This document shows positions 1-5,160 of a stretch of DNA of 5,218 nucleotides, piece after piece. The notes beneath the pieces were generated by a model. That model saw nothing but the letters and a program-made list of their open reading frames with translations, was not told the DNA's origin and did no database searches. Origin of the DNA: Cytophagales bacterium (lineage in GTDB: Bacteria > Bacteroidota > Bacteroidia > Cytophagales > ES-bin-26); NCBI GenBank assembly GCA_014379925.1, contig JACMKY010000232.1, positions 1-5,218 on the forward strand, read 5' to 3'. Position 1 is the stretch's first letter. Each line of letters starts with the position of its first letter. The translations under genes were made by a program, and so were the position numbers.

Positions 1-34
1 CCGCCCCCCCACCCACATATACCCGTCCCGTATT

Positions 35-892
35 TTAGGTGTCCATCGCCCAGTGGGCGCAGTCGATGTGGTGGGAGCCCCAGCCGGTGATCATCCCCGC
101 GCCGAACTGCTCGCAGCGCAGCCAGCCCGGGCGTCCGTAGTCGTTTTGGGGATGAACCCGTTTTTCGGTGTACGGCACGAACGGCGTGGACCCCAGCCAC
201 ATCTCGTAGTTCAGGTTCTTGGGAACCGGCATTTCCGGCTCTTCCTCGCCGGACGGATCACCGGGCAGGCCCACCGACACGGTTTGCAGTTGCCCGATGC
301 GGCCGTTGCGCACCAGTTCGGCCGCGTAGCGGAACTGCGGGGAGGAACGCTGCTGGCTGCCGATCTGAAAAATGCGCCCGTGTTTGCGGACAGTATCGCT
401 CAGCATCCGTCCCTCGCTGATGGTCAGGGAGGTGGGCTTTTGCAGGTAAATGTCCTTGCCGGCGATGGCCGCATCAATGGCCACCAGCGCGTGCCAGTGG
501 TCGGGCGTACTGATGACGACGGCGTCGATGTCTTTGTTGGCCAGCAACTCCCGGTAGTCACCGTAGGTCCGCACGCCTTTAAACTGTTTGGCGCCCTTTT
601 CGGTGTAGTACTTCTCTACCAATTGCCTGGCATCCTGCACGCGCTTGCTGTCCAGGTCACAGACGGCCACAATCCGGGCCGAATCGTGTTTCCACACGCC
701 CGGCATGTCGTGGTCCCGGGAGATGCGGCCGTTGCCGATGCAACCCACGTTGATCCGCTTGCTGGGCGCGTGGGGACCGAACACGGAGGCGGGTACGATG
801 GTGGGCACGAAGATGGCGCTGCCCGCCGCCAACGCCGCAGTCTTCAAAAATTCGCGGCGGGTGGGTTGGGGGGTCTGATCGGTCTTTTTCAC
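35..892 (-). CDS. Tat-exported Gfo/Idh/MocA family oxidoreductase, 3' part missing or broken
   Basis: Predicted NAD(P)-dependent dehydrogenase of the Gfo/Idh/MocA family, which usually oxidises or isomerises sugars and related polyols; the substrate cannot be told from sequence. Residues 11-17 (TRREFLK) followed by an alanine-rich hydrophobic stretch to about residue 39 form a twin-arginine signal, so export of the folded enzyme to the periplasm is expected. The Rossmann domain starts at about residue 47, with the glycine motif at 49-58 (G53-N-G55). An acidic VCDLD follows at 77-81, STPDHWH at 128-134, and the family EKP motif appears as QKP (K152-P153). The second domain contains GWGSHHID at 270-277 with candidate catalytic histidines 274/275. 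Relatives usually run to about 430-450 residues, so the 285 visible residues lack the C-terminal third. The start is GTG at 890-892; no other start codon lies between it and the upstream in-frame stop at 959-961. The stop at 35-37 is suspicious, because in-frame residues beyond it still look like the family. Confidence 0.9.
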   Translation of the reverse strand: MKKTDQTPQPTRREFLKTAALAAGSAIFVPTIVPASVFGPHAPSKRINVGCIGNGRISRDHDMPGVWKHDSARIVAVCDLDSKRVQDARQLVEKYYTEKGAKQFKGVRTYGDYRELLANKDIDAVVISTPDHWHALVAIDAAIAGKDIYLQKPTSLTISEGRMLSDTVRKHGRIFQIGSQQRSSPQFRYAAELVRNGRIGQLQTVSVGLPGDPSGEEEPEMPVPKNLNYEMWLGSTPFVPYTEKRVHPQNDYGRPGWLRCEQFGAGMITGWGSHHIDCAHWAMDT

Positions 893-1022
893 GTTGAAGG
901 ATGATGAGGTGGGAAGGAGATTACGAATTGCTGGTTGTTGTAGAGAAAACCCAAGCTTTCATTCCTGCGGAAGACCGCCTTTCGTTCATTGGGGTGCTCG
1001 GTAAGGAATCCATAGTCTTGGC

Positions 1023-1053
1023 TAAAAGTAAGATGAAAGATCTTTGTATGCAA
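1023..1053 (-). promoter_or_regulatory. weak candidate promoter upstream of the oxidoreductase
   Basis: On the minus strand, TTG (1053-1051) is followed after 20 nt by TACTTTTA (1030-1023). This is one mismatch from the Bacteroidota -7 consensus TAnnTTTG and has the right spacing. It would give a leader of about 125 nt before the GTG at 892. Only the motif and spacing support it, so chance is a real alternative. The rest of 893-1148 shows no convincing gene, and no hairpin-plus-T-tract terminator for the gene on its right. Confidence 0.22.
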
Positions 1054-1148
1054 TTGGTGGCGTAAGAAATTCATCCGTTTGTTTTTTCACCGGGACCAAG
1101 GCCGACAATCCAGCAAAAAAGAGAGGTGCCGATCGACGACCATACTGG

Positions 1149-1481
1149 CTACTTAATACGGGTACTACGCGCGAACCCCAAAAAAGCCCAGATCTTTCTC
1201 CGCCGCAAGTAGTCTAAGTCGGCTTCTTGGTGGAAAGCTTCCCGTTCGAAACGGATGTTGCGGTAAGCGGTGTAGTGGTCGCGGTAGCGAATCCGCTTCA
1301 GGGCGTACTCGAGCAGGTACCAGGCGTAAAAAGGCAGAATCAACAGTTCGAGTTGCTGCCGGTGGTGGATCAACTCGTGGTTGAGCAGCACCGGGTTCCG
1401 GCGGTCGGCCGGGTGTTTGATCAGGATGAACGGATACAAAGCCATCCCCCGTACGTTCAGAAAAGGCACGATGATGATCAC
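1149..1481 (-). CDS. small HEXXH protein, minimal zinc-metallopeptidase-like, conserved-hypothetical type
   Basis: A 110-residue protein built around HELIH at residues 35-39, the zinc-binding and catalytic motif of many metallopeptidases. A second helix, FEREAF (78-83), offers E79 or E81 as a third zinc ligand, the arrangement of gluzincins. It resembles small uncharacterised proteins I associate with Bacteroidota, with HExxH, a following RQQxELL stretch (41-47), an aromatic PFYAWYLLEY segment (50-59) and YRNIxFEREA (73-82). Residues 14-21 and 46-60 are hydrophobic, so it may sit at or in the membrane. The size is close to that of the minigluzincins, single-domain HEXXH peptidases. No signal peptide is clear. 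The start is GTG at 1479-1481, the only start before an upstream stop; an internal ATG (residue 13, at 1443-1445) is an alternative that keeps all motifs. It lies 75 bp downstream of comEC on the same strand and could be co-transcribed. Peptidase activity is inferred from motifs alone. Confidence 0.8.
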   Translation of the reverse strand: MIIIVPFLNVRGMALYPFILIKHPADRRNPVLLNHELIHHRQQLELLILPFYAWYLLEYALKRIRYRDHYTAYRNIRFEREAFHQEADLDYLRRRKIWAFLGFARSTRIK

Positions 1482-1556
1482 GAGGTGGGGTTGAAAATTT
1501 GAAGATCAGAAGATGGGTGAAAAGCTACTCACTTTATTGCGCATTCACGCGACCAC

Positions 1557-3758
1557 TTACTCCACCTCCCATTCCACCACCCAGGCTCCCCGCGCGTGGG
1601 CATCGTGGCAGGGAATGCCCAGGCGGGCGGCTTCTTTGCTCAGGCGAGCGTTCAGGTAGGACGGGTTGGAGGCATCGAGCACCAGTTGCTTCGGCCGCAG
1701 TCCTGCGGTCAGTTCCGCCAGGTTCCGCACCGCGCCGTTCTGCACCACCAGGTAATCGAGGACGCGGGCGGGCAGGCGGATTTGCCGACGGTTCAGCGGC
1801 CGGCGGACGAAAAGAACGCTTTTTCCGTTCCAAACTAGCAGGGAGAAGCCGGGATAGTCGCTCAGCGCCAGGTGCTTGCCCGGATTGCCCCACCTCACCC
1901 GCTCGGTTTCGGATACGCCCCGTCGCCACCAGTAATTCGCCAGGTAAAAATCGAACCCCCGCTCGTCAACCAGGAAGGCCGAATCGGCCAGCAACGTGCC
2001 CCGGTTGCCCTCAATGAGGCTGACCACCGGGTGTTGGCGGATGCTGTGAACCACCAACGCCCGCCGTCGGGGCTGCACCAGCAGCTTCGAGCCGTGGCTG
2101 CCGGCCAGCGCCAGCACCAGACCCAGGCCCACCCAAAGGAATCCAAACCGTCGAAGGGCAAACAGGCCGACCATGGCCAGCAGGAGGGCGTACAGCAACC
2201 CGGTTTCGAGCGGGGTGATGCTAATGCCACCGACCACGGCGTGGGGCAGCCGCTCGGTGAGAAAAACCGAAGCGTTGAGCAGCCAGATTGCCCACTTCAG
2301 CAGAAAACCCAGACCGGCCGCCAGCGGCGGGATGAAAGCCAACAAGATGATCGCCAACCCCAGGGGCAGTACCGCGGTGGAGAGGAGCAGCACGGCCGGA
2401 TTGGCCAGCAGGAAGTAAGCGGGAAACTGGTGGAAGTAATACAGCACCAGCGGGAAAGTAACCAGTTGCGCGGCCACCGCCACGCAGGTCGCGCTCCATA
2501 GCCAGTCCAGCCCCAGGTGGCCCAGGCTGCGGATGAAACGTCCGTAGTCCGAACGGTTCTTCAGTTTCCGCCAAAACCGTCCCTGCCGGTACGCCGCGTG
2601 CGGATCCGGAACCTCCAGCAGGCGGTAGAAGCCGGGAACCAGCAAGACAATGCCCGCCACGGCCAGGTAAGAAAGCTGGAAGCCCACCGACAGCAGGTAG
2701 TAGGGGTCGTAGCAGAGCAGGCCAAACGCCGACATTGCCAGGGTGTTGTAGACGTTGCTCCGGCGTTGGACGGCCCCGCCCACCACCACGAACGAAAACA
2801 TGGCCGTGGCCCGCAACACCGTGGGCGAAAGGGCGGTCACGAAAGCGTAGAACCACAACAGCCCCAGCATCAATCCCGCAAACAACACGGGCCCGTGGCG
2901 AAGCCGCCGCACCCACCCCAGTACCCCACTGAAAAGCAGGAAGAAAATGCCCACGTGCATCCCCGAAACCGACAACACGTGCACGGCACCCGAAGCCGCG
3001 TACGCCCTCATGAGTTGGTCGTCCAAGTCATCCCGCACCCCCAGCACGAGGGCATTGGCGATGGCGTACTCCCTTTTCGACCCGATCGCGCCGGTCAGCG
3101 CCGACTGCGCGTACTGGCCCACCCGCGTGGCGTAGGCGGTAATTAAATGGGGAACCTGGTGGTCGGTGATCAGGTAATCCGTGGGGCGCAGGAAATGCCG
3201 GTGGTACACGTGCTGGTGTTGCAAATACTGCCGGTAGTCGAACTCGCCGGGATTGGCCGGAGCGGCCACCCGGACCGGTTGGCCCCTCACCAGCAACACA
3301 TCCCCGTAACGGGGCTTTTCGCCGTTTTTGTCCAGCAACAGCAACAACCGGCTCCGCGAAGGTTTCCACCGGCCCGCCTGCTCAATGGCTTCCAGGGTTG
3401 CTTCGGCCCGGTAGCTTTTCGCCCGCTCCTGCACCGCCGAAGCGATCACGGCCCGGTAGTACCGGACCGGCTCCTTTTCGTGCAGCAGGTGTCCCGGATC
3501 GAGGTCGTCGGTGCGTTGGCGGGTGATGAGCACGCCGGCGACAAACAGCGCGGCCAGCCCGACCAGGCCGGTCCCGGCGCTCCACCGTCCCCGGTAGGCC
3601 CGGGGAAGCCGCCAGGCCAGCAGACCGTACGCGACGGCCAGGCCCGCGAAGATCCCGGGCAGGTAGGTCGGCGCGGGCCGGACGTGAACCTGAAACAGGA
3701 TGCCGGCGCTCAGCACGACTACGTACCTGACAAACGGAAAAGGCGTCCAGTGAAGCAC
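1557..3758 (-). CDS. comEC: ComEC/Rec2 family DNA uptake channel
   Basis: A 733-residue polytopic inner-membrane protein of the ComEC/Rec2 family, which carries transforming single-stranded DNA into the cytoplasm. Three N-terminal membrane segments (about 11-27, 34-49, 63-79) precede a soluble region with the NPGEFDYRQYL motif (169-179) typical of the DUF4131/OB-like domain. The Competence domain runs from about 234 to 505: ALVLGVRDDLD (236-246), SGAVHVLSVSGMHVG (256-270), SPTVLRA (311-317), GFQLSYLAVAGI (359-370), QLVTFPL (431-437) and LLANPAVLLL (450-459). More membrane segments follow to about 555. The C-terminal ~170 residues begin like a metallo-beta-lactamase fold (ALVVHSIRQHPVVSLIEG, 567-584) but contain no HxHxDH metal motif, so a nuclease role for this domain is not supported. 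Length fits the family in Bacteroidota. The start is GTG at 3756-3758, giving WTPFPFVR at residues 4-11, a usual beginning in this group; an upstream in-frame stop at 3780-3782 leaves little room for another start. Confidence 0.95.
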   Translation of the reverse strand: MLHWTPFPFVRYVVVLSAGILFQVHVRPAPTYLPGIFAGLAVAYGLLAWRLPRAYRGRWSAGTGLVGLAALFVAGVLITRQRTDDLDPGHLLHEKEPVRYYRAVIASAVQERAKSYRAEATLEAIEQAGRWKPSRSRLLLLLDKNGEKPRYGDVLLVRGQPVRVAAPANPGEFDYRQYLQHQHVYHRHFLRPTDYLITDHQVPHLITAYATRVGQYAQSALTGAIGSKREYAIANALVLGVRDDLDDQLMRAYAASGAVHVLSVSGMHVGIFFLLFSGVLGWVRRLRHGPVLFAGLMLGLLWFYAFVTALSPTVLRATAMFSFVVVGGAVQRRSNVYNTLAMSAFGLLCYDPYYLLSVGFQLSYLAVAGIVLLVPGFYRLLEVPDPHAAYRQGRFWRKLKNRSDYGRFIRSLGHLGLDWLWSATCVAVAAQLVTFPLVLYYFHQFPAYFLLANPAVLLLSTAVLPLGLAIILLAFIPPLAAGLGFLLKWAIWLLNASVFLTERLPHAVVGGISITPLETGLLYALLLAMVGLFALRRFGFLWVGLGLVLALAGSHGSKLLVQPRRRALVVHSIRQHPVVSLIEGNRGTLLADSAFLVDERGFDFYLANYWWRRGVSETERVRWGNPGKHLALSDYPGFSLLVWNGKSVLFVRRPLNRRQIRLPARVLDYLVVQNGAVRNLAELTAGLRPKQLVLDASNPSYLNARLSKEAARLGIPCHDAHARGAWVVEWEVE

Positions 3759-3780
3759 GGCGGGGGAAGCGGGTGGGCTT

Positions 3781-3810
3781 CAAAATAAAAAGAAACGGAA
3801 GCCCGTACAA
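3781..3810 (-). promoter_or_regulatory. candidate comEC promoter
   Basis: On the minus strand, TTG (3810-3808), a 20-nt spacer, and TATTTTG (3787-3781) resemble the Bacteroidota -33 TTG / -7 TAnnTTTG promoter, with one base fewer between TA and TTTG. Transcription would start near 3774, about 16 nt before the GTG of comEC. The short leader has no Shine-Dalgarno sequence, which is normal in this phylum. One arm of an 11-bp inverted repeat (3792-3802) lies inside the spacer. Confidence 0.42.
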
Positions 3811-3899
3811 CCCCTTCGGGTGCGCCGGTTGGCAAAGCGGAAATAAGAAAGTAACTAAGGGGTAGCAGTTTACGAAAAAAGACGCGCCGCTTCCGTTTC
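3792..3899. repeat. 11-bp perfect inverted repeat spanning the comEC upstream region
   Basis: GAAACGGAAGC at 3792-3802 is the exact reverse complement of GCTTCCGTTTC at 3889-3899, with 86 bp between them. One arm overlaps the spacer of the candidate comEC promoter. The other sits about 50 bp past the stop of the acetyltransferase gene. It could be a pair of binding sites, a long-range stem in read-through RNA, or chance. Confidence 0.45.
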
Positions 3900-3940
3900 C
3901 GGAGGGTTCTTCCGGAATCCGCCCGGAAATACCCGGAAAT
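3897..3940. repeat. cluster of four CCGGA units downstream of the acetyltransferase gene
   Basis: Four copies of (T/C)CCGGA start at 3898, 3911, 3922 and 3932; the last two are the exact 9-mer CCCGGAAAT repeated with a 10-bp period. The first two form a perfect 7-bp hairpin, TTCCGGA (3897-3903) with TCCGGAA (3911-3917), around a 7-nt loop. The hairpin lies just past the minus-strand stop at 3948-3950 and could protect or end that transcript. No T-tract follows it directly; the nearest minus-strand T6 is about 20 nt further on, after a GC-rich stretch. Confidence 0.4.
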
Positions 3941-3947
3941 GGTGGGC

Positions 3948-4436
3948 TTACTTTTCGGATTTTAAAAATGATGCTCCTTCCGCGCTGGCCTCGGTTGGCA
4001 TCCGCTGCATCTTGTAATGCGGAATGGCGCACTCCTCGAACCGATCGCCCACGGGCCGGAAGCCAAACTTTGCGTAAAGCGGCATGGCCGTTAGCTGGGC
4101 GTGCATGTATACCAGCTTGCCTCGGGTGCCTTCCACGGCACCAATGTCGTCGAGCACGGCTTGCACCAGGGCGGAGCCTACCCCTTGGCCGCGAAAATCT
4201 TTGCGCACGGCGAAACGCTCCAGTTTGATGCCGTAGTCGGTGAAGCGCCAGCGGGCCGTGCCGCAGGGCTGCCCGTCGCGGAGGGCCAGGAAATGACGCG
4301 AAACGTCTTCGTGGGCATCGTATTCCTCTTCGGCGGGCACGTTCTGTTCCCGCACAAACACCTCTTCCCGGATGCGAAAGGCTTCCCGTAAGTGATCGGG
4401 TTGCGTGATCAGCCGCGTCTCCACCATAAAAATCAT
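3948..4436 (-). CDS. GNAT family N-acetyltransferase, YjcF/ElaA-like
   Basis: A 162-residue cytoplasmic acetyltransferase of the GNAT superfamily, moving acetyl from acetyl-CoA to an amine; the acceptor is unknown. The N-terminal RIREEVFVREQNVP (21-34) followed by the acidic EEEYDAHED (36-44) and then RHFLAL (47-52) is the pattern of the ElaA/YjcF-type group. The acetyl-CoA pyrophosphate loop is R82-G-Q-G-V-G87, preceded by the beta-strand LERFAV (72-77). YAKFGF (121-126) and FEECAIPHYKM (133-143) are the conserved C-terminal elements. Residues 145-162 are an extra polar tail beyond the usual domain end. The start is ATG at 4434-4436; a second ATG three codons in (4425-4427) is equally possible and no Shine-Dalgarno sequence decides. 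The gene is divergent from the zinc-ribbon gene at 4550, and comEC lies 189 bp downstream, so a shared transcript with comEC is not needed. Confidence 0.92.
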   Translation of the reverse strand: MIFMVETRLITQPDHLREAFRIREEVFVREQNVPAEEEYDAHEDVSRHFLALRDGQPCGTARWRFTDYGIKLERFAVRKDFRGQGVGSALVQAVLDDIGAVEGTRGKLVYMHAQLTAMPLYAKFGFRPVGDRFEECAIPHYKMQRMPTEASAEGASFLKSEK

Positions 4437-4460
4437 AAATTAGCCAAATTATTCTTTTGA

Positions 4461-4481
4461 TTGTATTTTATGACAATACAA
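4461..4481. promoter_or_regulatory. 21-bp dyad in the divergent promoter region, possible operator
   Basis: TTGTATT (4461-4467) and AATACAA (4475-4481) are perfect 7-bp inverted arms around a 7-bp centre. The site sits in the AT-rich gap between the divergent acetyltransferase and zinc-ribbon genes, 25 bp from the ATG at 4436 and 16 bp upstream of the plus-strand promoter candidate. A dimeric regulator could bind here and affect both genes, but AT-rich DNA also yields such dyads by chance. A weak minus-strand TAATTTGG at 4451-4444 could be the -7 box for the acetyltransferase. Confidence 0.35.
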
Positions 4482-4496
4482 AAATGTACGTTCAGG

Positions 4497-4528
4497 TTTG
4501 CGTTTGACCCAAATCATCCTTACCTTTC
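4497..4528 (+). promoter_or_regulatory. promoter of the zinc-ribbon gene
   Basis: TTTG at 4497-4500, a 20-nt spacer and TACCTTTC at 4521-4528 match the Bacteroidota -33 TTTG / -7 TAnnTTTG promoter with only the last base different. Transcription would begin near 4535, leaving a leader of about 15 nt before the ATG at 4550 and no Shine-Dalgarno sequence. A second TTTG at 4503-4506 is too close (14 nt) to be the partner. Confidence 0.5.
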
Positions 4529-4549
4529 CGCCTAATCCATTCGTCCATT

Positions 4550-4897
4550 ATGTTAAAAATGACCGTTAACCGAAAAATCGGCAGGAGCAACTATCATTTT
4601 CAATTCGAGGGGAAAAACCTGTACGAAGTGGTACGGGAATCCGAAAAGCTCAGTTTTCCCGACATCCCCAAGTGCGGTTTGTGCGGCAAGGAGAACATCG
4701 TGTTGGGAACGCGCCACGCGCAGAATAAGTATAAGTATACCTTCATTCGCTGCCAGGATTGCAAGGCGCAGTTGATTTTCGGACAAACCAAAGAAGATTC
4801 CGATGTTTTCTACCTGCGTCGCAAAGAGGACAAGAATTTCGACTGGCACATCTACGAATCCGAGGAAGCAGACATCAGAAGGAGCCAGCAGGGGTAA
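4550..4897 (+). CDS. four-cysteine zinc-ribbon protein of unknown function
   Basis: A 115-residue soluble protein that I cannot assign to a named family. Two CxxC knuckles, CGLC (42-45) and CQDC (68-71), separated by 22 residues, form a classic zinc-ribbon. The first knuckle follows an amphipathic N-terminal part (about 15-40) and the second is followed by KAQLIFGQTKEDSDVFYLRR (72-91), a basic/aromatic strand region. The tail (92-115) is charged, with a DW pair at 98-99. Zinc-ribbons of this kind often bind nucleic acid or mediate protein contacts, but that is inference. There is no signal peptide or membrane segment. The start is ATG at 4550; an ATG at residue 4 (4559) is the alternative, and the promoter about 22 nt upstream fits either. 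The gene stands alone on the plus strand with hairpins downstream, so it appears monocistronic. Confidence 0.85.
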   Translation: MLKMTVNRKIGRSNYHFQFEGKNLYEVVRESEKLSFPDIPKCGLCGKENIVLGTRHAQNKYKYTFIRCQDCKAQLIFGQTKEDSDVFYLRRKEDKNFDWHIYESEEADIRRSQQG

Positions 4898-4982
4898 TTT
4901 CTGCCCCGTTTCGTCGCCTATCTATTGGGCAGGTAAGGTAGGGGAGATGGCGCAAACGGGCAAGCGTTATCGCTCAACCCCT

Positions 4983-5042
4983 GCTCAGGTTGAAGTAAAA
5001 AACCTGAGCCGCCGGAGTAAAGTATTCTATTTCGGCTCGGTT
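4983..5042. repeat. nested inverted repeats with two mutually exclusive pairings
   Basis: Three segments are visible. GCTCAGGTT (4983-4991) pairs perfectly over 9 bp with AACCTGAGC (5001-5009) across a 9-nt loop. The middle segment extended by two bases, AACCTGAGCCG (5001-5011), also pairs with CGGCTCGGTT (5033-5042) over 10 bp with only T5005 bulged. The same bases cannot do both, so an RNA from this region could switch between two forms just before the terminator-like hairpin at 5048. This has the layout of an attenuator or a small structured RNA, but no controlled gene is visible downstream, and a decayed mobile-element end is another explanation. Confidence 0.45.
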
Positions 5043-5047
5043 AACCC

Positions 5048-5078
5048 GCTGTTCGGCAATGAACAGCTTTGGTATTTT
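5048..5078 (+). terminator. candidate terminator, plus strand
   Basis: GCTGTTC (5048-5054) and GAACAGC (5061-5067) form a perfect 7-bp stem with a 6-nt loop, followed by TTTGGTATTTT (5068-5078). The T-run is interrupted by GG, so it is a modest intrinsic terminator. It lies about 150 nt past the stop of the zinc-ribbon gene and would end its transcript after the nested dyads. Confidence 0.4.
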
Positions 5079-5118
5079 AATTAGCTATATCTGATACGTC
5101 CTGTTATGCTAAGAAATT

Positions 5119-5160
5119 AATCAAAGAAAAAGCTTCAGTTACACGCGTAGCTGAAGCTTT
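5119..5160 (-). terminator. strong hairpin, likely minus-strand terminator
   Basis: AAAGCTTCAG (5129-5138) and CTGAAGCTTT (5151-5160) form a perfect 10-bp stem. A wobble plus a further 3 bp (TAC 5140-5142 with GTA 5147-5149) on the plus-strand RNA would close the loop to ACGC. Read on the minus strand the stem runs into TTTTTCTTTGATT, a good T-tract; on the plus strand the T-run is only three bases before C. It therefore best ends transcription entering from the right edge, though it may work both ways. Confidence 0.55.

Noticed and set aside
53..904. Long open frame on the plus strand opposite the oxidoreductase.
   Set aside because: The minus-strand product has clear Tat and Rossmann motifs; the plus frame is a high-GC antisense shadow with no recognisable domain.
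889..1074. A 61-codon minus-strand frame whose TGA overlaps the GTG of the oxidoreductase (GTGA), suggesting a translationally coupled small gene.
   Set aside because: The product shows no family resemblance, signal or motif, it overlaps the weak promoter candidate, and the overlap can arise by chance; no ribosome-binding site supports it.
1085..1115. T-tracts on the minus strand downstream of the HEXXH gene that might mark a terminator.
   Set aside because: No stable stem precedes either tract, so an intrinsic terminator is not supported.
1872..2916. Several long plus- and minus-frame open readings inside the comEC region.
   Set aside because: They are out-of-frame shadows of comEC, rich in Gln/His/Pro/Arg/Gly with no domain structure, while the comEC frame carries all family motifs.
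4940..5015. tRNA-like pieces: a GGCGCAAACGGGCAAGCG stretch resembling a D-arm and a CAGGTTGAA stretch with pairing arms resembling a T-arm.
   Set aside because: No 7-bp acceptor stem or proper anticodon arm can be built, and the T-arm-like loop is too long and lacks the conserved TTCRA core, so no tRNA is supported.
4803..5084. A 93-codon plus-strand frame starting inside the zinc-ribbon gene and running over the dyads.
   Set aside because: It begins inside a well-supported gene in another frame, has no family resemblance, and spans strong inverted repeats that fit RNA or terminator structures better.
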